56,390 nucleotides of DNA, from assembly GCA_024641475.1 (NCBI GenBank), contig JAHECZ010000002.1, forward strand, positions 1-56,390. The letters run 5' to 3'. Source of the stretch: Gammaproteobacteria bacterium (lineage in GTDB: Bacteria > Pseudomonadota > Gammaproteobacteria > UBA6429 > Thiohalophilaceae). The translations under genes and the position numbers were made by a program. Below, in pieces: positions 1 through 9,052 of this stretch. How positions within the stretch are numbered: the stretch's first letter is position 1; each line of letters starts with the position of its first letter. A model generated the notes under the pieces. It was not told where the DNA came from. It ran no database searches and saw only the letters and a program-made list of their open reading frames with translations.

Positions 1-149
1 TAAGCGAACTTGGCAGCAGCATCGCACGCTTGTGTGCCGATGCGGATTTCGCCACACAACTGGGCAGTAACGGACTGGCCTTGATCAATGCCCAGCGGGA
101 TATAGCCCAACGCTACCTCACCGAGTTACGAAAACTGCTGTCACTTTGA
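1..149 (+). CDS. waaA: 3' end of a glycosyltransferase, probably Kdo transferase WaaA (partial)
   Basis: An open frame enters from the left edge and stops at TGA 147-149, giving about 48 C-terminal residues. The tail is a charged amphipathic helix (key stretch GLALINAQRDIAQRYL), which resembles the end of Kdo transferases, where an 'alanine-histidine/asparagine-arginine-glycine' helix closes the GT-B fold. The kdkA gene about 850 bp downstream, which acts on the WaaA product, supports the assignment. The stop overlaps the convergent methyltransferase gene by 9 nt. Only the end is visible, so another GT-B glycosyltransferase is possible. Confidence 0.45.
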   Translation, partial: SELGSSIARLCADADFATQLGSNGLALINAQRDIAQRYLTELRKLLSL

Positions 150-989
150 TTTGCGTGCAATCACCATAAAGGTGCTGGTGGCAATAACCCGTTCATATAG
201 ATTACGCCGCAAATACATCAGAATTCGATACGCACCCAGTTTGGGTTTACGCGCATTGCGCACATAGACACACTCAAACCCATTTAATTTCAGAATTTTA
301 CATAAAGATCGTTTGCTGTAATAAAACACATGATGCCCACTGTCATAATACTTACCGATATTGCTACGGCGTATACCAAGTTTCTCGAGATAAAATTTCA
401 GTCTGGCCGACCACGCCCTGATGTTCGGCACAGCAATGAACAGCAGTCCATCTTTATTCAACAATGGATGAAATAGTTTCAGCATAGCTACCGGATCCTT
501 AAGATGCTCGATGACCTGATTCGCATAGACCAAATCAAATGTTTCACCTTTCCAATCAATTTTTGCAAAGTCACCGCATTTCACTTCAAGCGCATGTGCT
601 TGCGCCACATGCTGCGTCGTATCACAGTCAACGTCATACCCGACCACTTGCCAGCCACGTTGCCGCGCCGATATCGTGTGCTGACCATTGCCACACCCAA
701 AATCCAGCAACTTGCCACGTTTTCCGGTAATTGCCTCGACAGTTTCCAGATTGTCATTCAACGTGAATTGCTGTTCACGGACGGTTAGTTCCGAATATTC
801 CGGCAAGGTATAACTGGCATAGTAATCACGCAAGTATTCGTCGGAATATACCGGATTCATGAATTCCACCTGACATGCGCGACAGCGATAAATTGTATTC
901 TCGCGATAGTCAGTGAGGACCTTGTGAATACCGCTTGAGCCACACACGGGACAGTGAGTATAGGAAGGACAATATTTAGTTTGTGTCAT
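141..989 (-). CDS. Zinc-ribbon class I SAM-dependent methyltransferase
   Basis: This 282-residue protein begins with a four-cysteine zinc ribbon (CPVCGSSG near residue 14 and CRACQ near 37), followed by a methyltransferase fold of the Methyltransf_23 type. The SAM-binding glycine motif LLDFGCGNGQ is near residues 94-103, motif II is near YDVD, and the post-motif segment is FDLVYANQVIEHLKDP. Such two-part enzymes are common in O-antigen and surface-glycan clusters, where they methylate sugars or lipid-linked intermediates. The exact substrate cannot be read from sequence. It lies next to kdkA on the same strand (9 nt apart) and is likely co-transcribed with it. A second enzyme of the same architecture is encoded at 6983-7774. 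Confidence 0.85.
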   Translation of the reverse strand: MTQTKYCPSYTHCPVCGSSGIHKVLTDYRENTIYRCRACQVEFMNPVYSDEYLRDYYASYTLPEYSELTVREQQFTLNDNLETVEAITGKRGKLLDFGCGNGQHTISARQRGWQVVGYDVDCDTTQHVAQAHALEVKCGDFAKIDWKGETFDLVYANQVIEHLKDPVAMLKLFHPLLNKDGLLFIAVPNIRAWSARLKFYLEKLGIRRSNIGKYYDSGHHVFYYSKRSLCKILKLNGFECVYVRNARKPKLGAYRILMYLRRNLYERVIATSTFMVIARKSK

Positions 990-998
990 ATCACTTCT

Positions 999-1715
999 TC
1001 ATGCTTGCTGGTAACTGCTGAGTAACAGTTGCCATGCGGTTGAGTCAAAATGAAAATCCAGGTTTTGTGTAGATAATTTTAACAAGGAATGTCGCAAGCG
1101 TTGCAGATTCTGTTCCCGCCAGGCACCATCGGGTGGCTGCAATCTGCCACGATCAAAATCAATCACAAACACGGCGCCCTGTGTGTTGAGCAGAATATTA
1201 TGTGCATTTAAATCCGCGTGATAAGCCCCGGCATCATGCAACTGACGAAGACAACGGCCAATCGCTTGCCATCCTGCCGCGGGCAAAGCGGCTTGTTGTA
1301 ACTGTAGCGACAAGGGTTGGCTGTCTGGAATACGCCCGGTCAGGATCGCCGCGCGGTAAAATATTCCCTGACGACATACCTGTACCGCAAGCGGGGCAGG
1401 TACAGGTAGATCCGCATTACGCATATGCGCCAATAAGTGCCATTCTCGCCAGGCACGCGTGTTATGCAGTCCGGACCACAGGTACCGGTCTCCCAGCAAC
1501 GGCGCCATCATGCCACCACGATGATAATGACGTAGCACCCAGTCACCTTGCGGCTGCCGTATAAACCAGGCCGTACCTCGGCCTTGCGCCTGACCAACAA
1601 TAGCCTGTTGCTGCTGCCAATATTCTGCTGAAAACCATTCACGAGTGACTTGGCCAACGATAGTGGCGTCGTATAGGATGTGGCATTGGCCTTCTTGATG
1701 GTGTATCGGATTCAC
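999..1715 (-). CDS. kdkA: 3-deoxy-D-manno-octulosonic acid kinase
   Basis: KdkA transfers phosphate from ATP to the 4-position of Kdo on lipid A at the inner face of the cytoplasmic membrane. The protein of 238 residues shows the family landmarks: GQAQGRGTAWF, VLRHYHRGG near the start, the kinase catalytic loop HADLNAHNILL and the metal-binding VIDFDRG. Its length fits the family (about 240). The open frame extends 64 codons further upstream, but that part is antisense to the GT9 gene at 1720. GTG at 1715 gives the expected N-terminus (NPIHHQEGQ...) and is preceded by AGAGG at a rather long distance. The organism therefore probably makes a mono-Kdo, phosphorylated inner core. Confidence 0.85.
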   Translation of the reverse strand: MNPIHHQEGQCHILYDATIVGQVTREWFSAEYWQQQQAIVGQAQGRGTAWFIRQPQGDWVLRHYHRGGMMAPLLGDRYLWSGLHNTRAWREWHLLAHMRNADLPVPAPLAVQVCRQGIFYRAAILTGRIPDSQPLSLQLQQAALPAAGWQAIGRCLRQLHDAGAYHADLNAHNILLNTQGAVFVIDFDRGRLQPPDGAWREQNLQRLRHSLLKLSTQNLDFHFDSTAWQLLLSSYQQA

Positions 1716-1719
1716 GTTG

Positions 1720-2784
1720 ATGTCTTTGCCTCTGACCAGTCCCCCGCCTGCGCTGTGCATTCTACGCCTTTCTGCCGTGGGTGACATCACGCATACGTTA
1801 CCGGTGGTGCGAACCCTGCAGCAGCATTGGCCACACACACGGCTTACCTGGATCATCGGTAAAACCGAATACAGCCTGGTGTATGACATCCCCGGCATTG
1901 AATTCATCGTGTTCGATAAAAACCAGGGATGGCGGGCGTATCAGCAACTTTGGCAACAATTACGCCAGCGTCGTTTTGACGTGCTGTTGCATATGCAAAT
2001 GTCGTTGCGCGCCAGTCTCATCGCTTTACTCATCAAGAGTCCGATCAAACTCGGCTTCGACAAAGCCCGCGCCAAAGATCTGCAATGGCTGTTCACGACC
2101 GATCGCATCCAGGCCAGGCCCGGCCAACATGTGATCGACAGTTTGTTGGGTTTCTCTGCGGCCCTGGGTGTCGATGAACACCACTATGTTTGGGATATAC
2201 CGATTCCAGCAGAGGCACAGGCGTATGCGCAACAACAACTGCCTGATGACGCGCCAATATTGATTATCAGTCCCTGTTCCAGCATGGCCTATCGTAACTG
2301 GACGATAGCGGGCTATGCTGCCATTGCTGACTATGCGCAACAGAAATATGGGATGCAGGTGGTACTGACCGGCGGACCCGGCAGCATTGAACGTGCTTAT
2401 GCGCAACAGATAAGCACGCTGTGTAAAACCAAACCGATCGATCTGATTGGTAAAACCAATTTGAAACAATTATTAGCAATTCTGGCGCGCGCACGTGTCG
2501 TCATCGCGCCGGATGCCGGCACTGCACACCTGGCCAATGCCGTAGGGGTTCCGGTGATTGGATTATATGCGGCGACCAATCCGGATCGCGCTCGGCCCTA
2601 TTCGTATCCACAGTATGTGGTAAATAAATATCCCGAGGCAGTACATGCCAAGTTAGGCAAATCCGTCGCTGAAGTGCCCTGGGGCACACGGGTGCGTGAT
2701 GCCGGCACGATGCAGCGTATTACGGTTGCCGATGTGACAGCCAAGTTGGATCAGCTGTATCAATCCGGCACAACCTCACCATGA
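1720..2784 (+). CDS. GT9 family glycosyltransferase (heptosyltransferase-like)
   Basis: This is a GT-B fold enzyme of glycosyltransferase family 9, which normally adds ADP-activated heptose to the LPS inner core in the cytoplasm. The N-terminal strand and loop CILRLSAVGDITHTLP are the classic GT9 acceptor-side motif. The C-terminal nucleotide-sugar site reads VIAPDAGTAHLANAVGVPVIGLY. At about 354 residues it has the usual size. ATG 1720 (or TTG 1717) is the only start that keeps the N-terminal motif, and it lies only 4 bp from the divergent kdkA start. It could be the WaaC counterpart, but the sequence is not specific enough to decide. The stop overlaps the GtrA-like gene (ATGA). Confidence 0.8.
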   Translation: MSLPLTSPPPALCILRLSAVGDITHTLPVVRTLQQHWPHTRLTWIIGKTEYSLVYDIPGIEFIVFDKNQGWRAYQQLWQQLRQRRFDVLLHMQMSLRASLIALLIKSPIKLGFDKARAKDLQWLFTTDRIQARPGQHVIDSLLGFSAALGVDEHHYVWDIPIPAEAQAYAQQQLPDDAPILIISPCSSMAYRNWTIAGYAAIADYAQQKYGMQVVLTGGPGSIERAYAQQISTLCKTKPIDLIGKTNLKQLLAILARARVVIAPDAGTAHLANAVGVPVIGLYAATNPDRARPYSYPQYVVNKYPEAVHAKLGKSVAEVPWGTRVRDAGTMQRITVADVTAKLDQLYQSGTTSP

Positions 2785-3173
2785 ACAAACATACCTTACG
2801 TCAATTTTTGAGCTTCGCTGCAATCGGTGTCATTGGCACGGCCGGACACTACACCACGCTGGTCATTTGTGTAGAATGGTTATTGATACGCCCGATCATC
2901 GCCTCGACACTGGGCTTCCTCGTCGGTGCGGTGATCAATTATTTCCTGAACTACCATTTGACGTTTCGTAGCAACAAGAAACACTCCGAAGCAATGATGA
3001 AATTCATGCTTGCCGCGACAGTGGGCATGTTTATCAACATGGGCATTATGTGGCTTGCCCTGAATGTATTGATGCTTTACTATTTATTCAGCCAGGTGCT
3101 GGCCACGTTGCTGGTGTTGATCTGGAATTTCGTTATCAACAAGCTCTGGACGTTTGCAGATAAAACGGCGTAG
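2781..3173 (+). CDS. GtrA-like four-helix membrane protein
   Basis: This 130-residue protein has four hydrophobic segments and the GtrA signature around GFLVGAVINYFLNYHLTF and NFVINKLWTF. GtrA-family proteins are thought to flip undecaprenyl-phosphate-linked sugars across the inner membrane or to assist membrane glycosyltransferases. The start overlaps the stop of the preceding GT9 gene as ATGA, so the two are translationally coupled. A GT39-like membrane enzyme follows 33 nt downstream, which fits a lipid-linked sugar transfer unit. Confidence 0.85.
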   Translation: MNKHTLRQFLSFAAIGVIGTAGHYTTLVICVEWLLIRPIIASTLGFLVGAVINYFLNYHLTFRSNKKHSEAMMKFMLAATVGMFINMGIMWLALNVLMLYYLFSQVLATLLVLIWNFVINKLWTFADKTA

Positions 3174-3206
3174 CCGTGACACACTGGGCCAACCCACAAT
3201 CAATCC

Positions 3207-4811
3207 ATGCCTGCCCTTATTAATTTCGATTCCCCGCATTTCGATGATCCGCGCTCTGGCGGGTACCGTTGCGCGTTCTGGCTGATTTTTTCGATTGGTC
3301 TGGCATTGCGTTTATATGCAGCGATAGCTGGTCAGGGCTATCATTATTTTGCGATCGGCGATGAAATCCTGGCGTATAAAGTCGCGCTGGGTTTTTTGCA
3401 AGGCGATCCTGCCTCCTATTATCTGGGCCAACCTACATTCGCCGGCGGGCATACCCCGGGACCGTTCTGGACGCTGTTATGGGTTGGCTTGTACAAACTC
3501 GCGGGTGACAGTGTGCCGCATGCCAGTATCGCCATGGCAATCTTCAATAGCCTTGCCATACTCCTCATCTACCGTCTCGCCAGGCATTTCCTGCAACCAC
3601 GTTTCGCCTTATTCGCGTGTTTATGGTTTGCCCTGGCGCCCTGGCCGATTTATCACGCCGCCGGCATGTGGAACCCGATGACACTAGCGGTATTGGGCTC
3701 AATATTATTCCTGGCGCTATATCACGTCACACAGACAGACAATTCCCGTTGGATCATTCTGGTGTGTGTGATGGCAGCATTACTGCCGCAATTCCATATG
3801 ATTGGGATATTTTATCTGCCGGCGATCCTGTTGTTGTTATGGCTTGCACCCGCGCGCCTCCATCGTGGTAATTTTGTGCTTGGCTGTCTGCTCGGCGTCG
3901 CCGTATATATTCCCTACCTCATTGGCGAAATGACACATCATTGGTCCAACTTGCAGCAAATCCTGTCGGGCAAGGACAGTTTCGATGCCGGCGTATTGAA
4001 GATCCTCACTGCACCATTGACAGTCCTGTCGAATCATCCCGGTCGCTGGGCAGGCGATGATCTGAATGAATCACTGACCTTCGCCAATCACTGGTTTGGT
4101 TCCTATATTGTCTTGATTGTGCTGAATATCATTGCCTTTGCGATCGCACTGATCGCGACGAGTTTTTTCATTACCCGCTTTGTGCGTGCGCTTAAACAAG
4201 CACGCGGCTCCCTGCGCCTTGCTTATCAACAGCATCCACAAATCAGTTTTCTCGGCATACTTTTGATCCTGCCGGTACTGTTATTTGTATTGACCGGACA
4301 TAACTTCAGCACCCGTTACACGGTCATTGTATTCCCATTGTTATTCCTGTTACCGGCGTACTATCTACAACATGCACCACACAATCGCTGGCGCAAATTT
4401 GTCCTCTACGCCATGCCGATTACACTGGCCGCCAACATGTATTTACCCGTGGCCTTTTTCACTCAGCAACATCAATTGATCACTTCGGGCGATTATCTGG
4501 TATGCAGCTTCACAAAGCTGGAAACTCTGCGTGACCATATCAAAGCACATGCGGGCGCGGATGCGTTTATCAAAATTGATGCCCAACCCTACAGTGAACA
4601 GCGCCAGTTTGAAAAACTCTTTATCGCAGGAACTGCCTTATCGGGCTATATGAATGTCTATGAAACCCACCTGGGTCATCGGGATCACGCCACAAACTCA
4701 ACAAAAACCTATATCCTGGCACACGACAATCAAGCGGGAATCAAACCCGAACAAATTGCCTGGCGTGGCAATGGCGCAATTATTTATTTGGCACAGACTG
4801 TGTCACACTAA
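3207..4811 (+). CDS. GT39/ArnT-like integral membrane glycosyltransferase
   Basis: This 534-residue polytopic protein has about ten transmembrane segments. Its first periplasmic loop carries an acidic pair (GDEILAYK near residue 50), as in the PMT/ArnT superfamily (GT-C fold), where an Asp/Glu in loop 1 is catalytic. These enzymes use polyprenyl-phosphate sugars in the periplasm to decorate lipid A, glycans or proteins. The gene follows a GtrA-like flippase, consistent with a periplasmic polyprenyl-sugar route. The substrate is unknown. Its TAA stop is complementary to, and overlaps, the TAG stop of the convergent gene at 4808. Confidence 0.75.
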   Translation: MPALINFDSPHFDDPRSGGYRCAFWLIFSIGLALRLYAAIAGQGYHYFAIGDEILAYKVALGFLQGDPASYYLGQPTFAGGHTPGPFWTLLWVGLYKLAGDSVPHASIAMAIFNSLAILLIYRLARHFLQPRFALFACLWFALAPWPIYHAAGMWNPMTLAVLGSILFLALYHVTQTDNSRWIILVCVMAALLPQFHMIGIFYLPAILLLLWLAPARLHRGNFVLGCLLGVAVYIPYLIGEMTHHWSNLQQILSGKDSFDAGVLKILTAPLTVLSNHPGRWAGDDLNESLTFANHWFGSYIVLIVLNIIAFAIALIATSFFITRFVRALKQARGSLRLAYQQHPQISFLGILLILPVLLFVLTGHNFSTRYTVIVFPLLFLLPAYYLQHAPHNRWRKFVLYAMPITLAANMYLPVAFFTQQHQLITSGDYLVCSFTKLETLRDHIKAHAGADAFIKIDAQPYSEQRQFEKLFIAGTALSGYMNVYETHLGHRDHATNSTKTYILAHDNQAGIKPEQIAWRGNGAIIYLAQTVSH

Positions 4812-5848
4812 GTCGTGGCTTGTCTTTTTTTACTTTCCAAGACACGCTGTAACAACTCGACCGTCGCAGTATGTACGGTACCTACTGCGGGAATTGTTCC
4901 ATCTGGATCGAATACCGCCTCATGCAAACCGTACCTTGGCCAATAGCGAAACGGAACGACCGTTTGAAAAAAGATACCCACGGTGGGAATATCAGCGGCG
5001 ATCGCCAAATTACGTACCCCGGTATCATTGGCAATAATCATTGTTGCGCCCTTAATCAGGGATGTGCTTTGTTCCAGGGAAGTGGGTTTAATACCAAGCA
5101 CATTTTGCTGGTGCGCAAGTTCCTGCATGATGGGATCGATCGTTTCCCACTTGGCCACGCCTTGCAATACCAAATGATCGTACTGTGGATATTCTTGCGC
5201 TAACTGTTGTAGCAACTGGACATAGCGATCCTGCGGCCAGCACTTTTCAACGATCGACGCGGTGGGGAAATATAATAAATAAGGCCTGGCATGTACGTGG
5301 GCATCGCCCGGCAAATCAAACACCAGTGGCACCCGTGGTTTAAAACCAAACAGACGTAACATATCCAGCATCGTTTCGGCTTCGTATTGAAATTCCGAGC
5401 GCCACACTACCGCATCATAGAACACATAACGTTGCCAGGCACGGTAAGGAAAACCGATGCGCAAAGTCGCCTGACTGAGCAGACATAACCAATGGGATCG
5501 CGTGGTATTGGCTTGATCAAAAATCAGATCCTGGGGACCGAGTTCCCGTGCCCGACGAATTTGCTCGCGGCTCGAGACATCACGGCGGTTATTGCCATAC
5601 ATGATGTGCACCCGGTCGACAAGATCCTCGGGGGCGCCGTAGGTATAATGACTCACCAGACTCAATGTAACTTGTGCATTGGGAAAGAAACGGCGCAATT
5701 CCAGGAGAAATGGCCGTAACAAGACCATGTCCCCCAGTGCGGCGTGACGGATCACGGCAATATTGCGGATCGCCTCGGGCTTGAGCGAAGCAACTACACG
5801 CTCGGCTTTATTAGACGCCCAAGCCCCGCTCCAAAACCAGAATTTCAT
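4808..5848 (-). CDS. GT9 family glycosyltransferase (heptosyltransferase-like)
   Basis: A 346-residue GT9 protein. The N-terminal motif NIAVIRHAALGDMVLLRPFLLELRRF begins after a roughly 30-residue leader with a tryptophan-rich start. The C-terminal nucleotide-sugar segment is MIIANDTGVRNLAIAADIPTVGIFF. The usual GT9 'D-T/S-G-x-x-H' here reads NDTGVRN, lacking the histidine, so activity or donor specificity may differ from WaaC/WaaF. It is divergent from the GT9 gene on the other side (starts at most 50 bp apart) and convergent with the GT39 gene (overlapping stops). It could be a core heptosyltransferase for an outer heptose or an inactive paralogue. Confidence 0.75.
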   Translation of the reverse strand: MKFWFWSGAWASNKAERVVASLKPEAIRNIAVIRHAALGDMVLLRPFLLELRRFFPNAQVTLSLVSHYTYGAPEDLVDRVHIMYGNNRRDVSSREQIRRARELGPQDLIFDQANTTRSHWLCLLSQATLRIGFPYRAWQRYVFYDAVVWRSEFQYEAETMLDMLRLFGFKPRVPLVFDLPGDAHVHARPYLLYFPTASIVEKCWPQDRYVQLLQQLAQEYPQYDHLVLQGVAKWETIDPIMQELAHQQNVLGIKPTSLEQSTSLIKGATMIIANDTGVRNLAIAADIPTVGIFFQTVVPFRYWPRYGLHEAVFDPDGTIPAVGTVHTATVELLQRVLESKKRQATT

Positions 5849-5898
5849 ATCGCCTCGTAACAGTGAACAAATCCTGCGTAATCATATATTATCAGCGT

Positions 5899-6942
5899 AT
5901 GACCTGCAGCCCTGAACGAATTAAAAAACTTCTGGTAGTTCGCAACGACAAACTTGGTGATTTCATGCTGAGCCTGCCTGCTTTTGCCTACCTAAAATCC
6001 GCCTTGCCTGTAACGACAATTCATGCGCTTCTGCCAGATTATACTCGTGAGATTGCCATGGCGAGCGGCTATATCGATGCCATTATCCGTGATCCAGGCG
6101 CGAATGCGGACAGTGCGGCACAAAACCACATGCGGGATTCGGTACGTACTGAGAATTACGATGCCGTGATCTGCTTATATTCCACTACCCGAACGGGCTG
6201 GTGCGTCTACCGTGCGGGTATTCCATATCGCCTGGCACCGGCCACAAAATTTGCGCAGTTTTTCTATAACCAGCGGCTCAGTCAGCGACGTTCCAAATCG
6301 CTGCAACCCGAATATGCCTATAATCTGGATTTGGCGAGACATTTATTAAAAGATTTTGGTATTAACCTGCCACCTGAACCTGTGCCACCTTACCTGCAAT
6401 TTGATCTGCAGGAAGTTGCCGCGCTTAAGCACAACTTTATTGAATGCCATCGGGTGTCTCCAACAAAACCGCTGGTTTTCATCCATCCCGGGAGTGGCGG
6501 CTCAGCTGTCAACTTATCATTAGGTCAATATGCCCGACTCGCACATGCCCTGAATCAGTTATGTCCTGTAACTTTTGTAATCAGTGCCGGACCCGGTGAG
6601 ATCGAACAGGCCAATGCACTCGCTGCAATGCTCCAGGCTATTCCACATACCGTCTATCACTCAGAGCAGGGTTTGGTTGCGTTTGCCAAACATATCGCTT
6701 TTGCAGATCTCTTTATTAGCGGTTCAACAGGCCCATTACACGTCGCAGGTGCATTGAACCGCTCTACGGTTGGTTTTTATCCGTTGCGTCGTTCCGCAAC
6801 GGCATTGCGCTGGCAGACCCTGAGTCAGGCTGATCGGCGTTTGGCGTTCTCACCATCTGCACCAACGGATAAGGAAGATATGTCCGGAATTGATGTGGAA
6901 TACTGCGCACAACAGATTGCGCATAGTAAATTACTAAAATAA
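5899..6942 (+). CDS. GT9 family glycosyltransferase (heptosyltransferase-like)
   Basis: Third GT9 member, about 347 residues. The N-terminus is KKLLVVRNDKLGDFMLSLPAFAYL, followed by a Rossmann-type C-terminal half with VFIHPGSGGSAVNLS and a donor site LFISGSTGPLHVAGALNRSTVGFY. The ATG at 5899 is preferred because it places the motif about ten residues in, as in relatives. A GTG at 5863 would add 12 residues and leave only 14 bp to the divergent gene. Neither start has a strong Shine-Dalgarno. It ends 40 bp before the convergent methyltransferase gene. The acceptor cannot be deduced. Confidence 0.75.
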   Translation: MTCSPERIKKLLVVRNDKLGDFMLSLPAFAYLKSALPVTTIHALLPDYTREIAMASGYIDAIIRDPGANADSAAQNHMRDSVRTENYDAVICLYSTTRTGWCVYRAGIPYRLAPATKFAQFFYNQRLSQRRSKSLQPEYAYNLDLARHLLKDFGINLPPEPVPPYLQFDLQEVAALKHNFIECHRVSPTKPLVFIHPGSGGSAVNLSLGQYARLAHALNQLCPVTFVISAGPGEIEQANALAAMLQAIPHTVYHSEQGLVAFAKHIAFADLFISGSTGPLHVAGALNRSTVGFYPLRRSATALRWQTLSQADRRLAFSPSAPTDKEDMSGIDVEYCAQQIAHSKLLK

Positions 6943-6982
6943 TAATTAGCGCCATGTCAAATGGCTGAACCAGCAGGCTCAC

Positions 6983-7774
6983 TTATTTATACATTATCGC
7001 AATAAAATTACCGTCAGCATCTTCATAGGGGTCATGAATACTGATATCCCGGAAACCGATTTTTGCAGCGAACGTGGGGAAGTTTTTACGGCCAAATAAA
7101 TGTAAATGCTCAAGTGGCTTTAAGGCACCCCAATCACAACCAAGTTGTATCGCTTGAGAGCAGTCCACATCCGGTGTTTGGATAACGAATTTACCACCCG
7201 GCTTCAACATTCGATAGATATTCCGAGTGTCCTGGATCGGATCTTCAAAGTGCTCGATTACATCGATAGCCGTAATCACATCAAAAAAGTCAGCGTCAAA
7301 GCCTTGCGCGGCAACACTGAATTTTTCGCTGGAAATATTTCCGGCAAATTGCGGGTAAGTATTTTTAAACGGCCGTATCAGCTCTTTAACCAGTTCAACA
7401 CCGTACACATCAAAACCCTGCTCAATCGCCGCTGTCAGTAAAAAACCCTTATTGCAGCCGATATCCAAAAACCGTTTATTCTGCCTGGTGGAAACCCCCT
7501 GTGACACTGACCTAAAAATGTCGCGGGCACGCTGCATGAAGTGGGCATATCCTGAAATATTACGCAGTTTACGCAAAGGCCCAAATAGTCGCCGCCGGAA
7601 TGACTTTAATCCACCCCCTGTATACGCCTGCATCATTTGTTCATTAGTTGCAAACCGATCCACATAAATCAGGTCACATTGAGTACAACGCACATACAAG
7701 CAACCTTGCATATGACAATACTCAACGATATCTGTCGGTGACTCACAAATAATACAGTTACGGTGTGTTGTCAT
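6983..7774 (-). CDS. Zinc-ribbon class I SAM-dependent methyltransferase
   Basis: A 263-residue protein with an N-terminal zinc ribbon (CIICES near residue 7 and CTQCDLIYVDRF near 34). A SAM-binding domain follows, with motif I FLDIGCNKGFLL and the later VITAIDVIEHFEDP and LKPGGKFVIQTPD. It has the same layout as the protein at 141-989 but is clearly a different paralogue. Start ATG overlaps the stop of the O-antigen-ligase-like gene as ATGA, so it is the last gene of the waaF-GT2-waaL unit. A role in methylating a surface sugar or the O-chain end is inferred from position. Confidence 0.85.
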   Translation of the reverse strand: MTTHRNCIICESPTDIVEYCHMQGCLYVRCTQCDLIYVDRFATNEQMMQAYTGGGLKSFRRRLFGPLRKLRNISGYAHFMQRARDIFRSVSQGVSTRQNKRFLDIGCNKGFLLTAAIEQGFDVYGVELVKELIRPFKNTYPQFAGNISSEKFSVAAQGFDADFFDVITAIDVIEHFEDPIQDTRNIYRMLKPGGKFVIQTPDVDCSQAIQLGCDWGALKPLEHLHLFGRKNFPTFAAKIGFRDISIHDPYEDADGNFIAIMYK

Positions 7775-9018
7775 TTTATTTCCATTTGACTTTGACCATT
7801 TGTCAATTTTAATTGCTGGATATGATGCGAGATAAAGACTGCCATCCCCATCAATAAAATCGATGTGTATTTATTCATTAAAATCGGGGCAGCTTCCACC
7901 ATGGAAAAGGCGGAAATACCGACGATGTGTAATATCGCCAGCACCGCCGATGATCGCGATTGCTTCAGTGTTCTTATCATATAAAGCATTGGGTAATATA
8001 ACAGCAGTAACAGAGAACACAATCCGATAATACCCTTGGAGTATAACGCTTCCAGAAAGGCATTATGGGGATGGCGATATAGTGCAATTGCCGCATCAAC
8101 CTTGCCCTCTGCGACATATTTTTTTGCTACAACCTGATAGTTTCCAGGACCAATCCCCAGGATCGGGTGCTCCGGGAAAAAATATTTTGCGGCACGCCAC
8201 ATTTCCAAGCGAGTGCCAACCGATGTATCAACGTTTTTTATAAAAATTGATTTATTGCTGGAGAAATACGCATTAAATTGTTCAACCGCCTTATTTACTC
8301 CGGTATTAACAATCGATGATTGCTGATATGCAACAAATGGAACTATAAGCATCAGCGCACCTAATATTATTACCAACCGAGTTCGAACAAAAATTATTAA
8401 ACTCGTAACAAACATGGCCACGATGCCGAAATATGCACCACGCGATCCCGACATCAATGCCGCAACAATAGCCAGACAGAATCCTATTATAACAAGTAAT
8501 TTAAATCCATTCGCAGACTTGGTGCGCCATAGTGATAATATCCAAAAAGCAATTAATGCTGAAAATGGCCCGAAAATAACCTTGCTGTAGACACCTTCGG
8601 CCAAATTCGCATTTTCTAGAAATACTTCATACATTGACTGAAGAAATACCATTCCAGTCGTAAGTAAGCTACCCCATAACAGCCACTTCCAGCTATCAGG
8701 ATATTCCCTTACCAATAAATATATAGGTATTATAAACAGGAAACGTATTTCTGTTTCCAGATAACGGGTCTGCATTCCTCCCCAGCCATTAAGAACACTG
8801 GAGATTAAAAATATCCCGACATACACAACACAAATAATCAAAAAATTACGTTCGAAGATTGTAAGAGGAATTTTACGTTTATTTAAATAATATAGTCCCA
8901 GCAAAAACAGCACGTTATATACCATGGTAAGCCAGTGTTTTATCAACATTCCGAATACCGGAAAGAGAAATAACAATGTGTACAGGACCTTCTCTAGGCT
9001 AATAAATCGTAACAACAT
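7771..9018 (-). CDS. waaL: O-antigen ligase / Wzy_C-family membrane protein
   Basis: This polytopic inner-membrane protein (about 415 residues, roughly 11 helices) belongs to the O-antigen ligase/polymerase superfamily. The key region is a large periplasmic loop with GTRLEMWRAAKYFFPEHPILGIGPGNY and the histidine-containing YRHPHNAFLEALYSKGIIGL, the family's catalytic signature. It would join polyprenyl-linked O-chains to lipid A-core in the periplasm. WaaL is the likeliest role given waaF and core genes next door, but Wzy polymerases look alike. ATG 9018 is chosen because GGGAG lies 4 nt upstream and the first helix starts there; an ATG at 9042 is in frame. Base composition here is visibly AT-richer than in hldDE. 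Confidence 0.75.
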   Translation of the reverse strand: MLLRFISLEKVLYTLLFLFPVFGMLIKHWLTMVYNVLFLLGLYYLNKRKIPLTIFERNFLIICVVYVGIFLISSVLNGWGGMQTRYLETEIRFLFIIPIYLLVREYPDSWKWLLWGSLLTTGMVFLQSMYEVFLENANLAEGVYSKVIFGPFSALIAFWILSLWRTKSANGFKLLVIIGFCLAIVAALMSGSRGAYFGIVAMFVTSLIIFVRTRLVIILGALMLIVPFVAYQQSSIVNTGVNKAVEQFNAYFSSNKSIFIKNVDTSVGTRLEMWRAAKYFFPEHPILGIGPGNYQVVAKKYVAEGKVDAAIALYRHPHNAFLEALYSKGIIGLCSLLLLLYYPMLYMIRTLKQSRSSAVLAILHIVGISAFSMVEAAPILMNKYTSILLMGMAVFISHHIQQLKLTNGQSQMEIK

Positions 9019-9052
9019 TAGTCTCCCGCGCAACATGCCCATCCAATAGCAT

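Noticed and set aside
1716-1907. N-terminal extension of kdkA
   Set aside because: The extra 64 codons are antisense to the GT9 gene and Cys/Arg-rich shadow sequence; the family starts at the GTG 1715.
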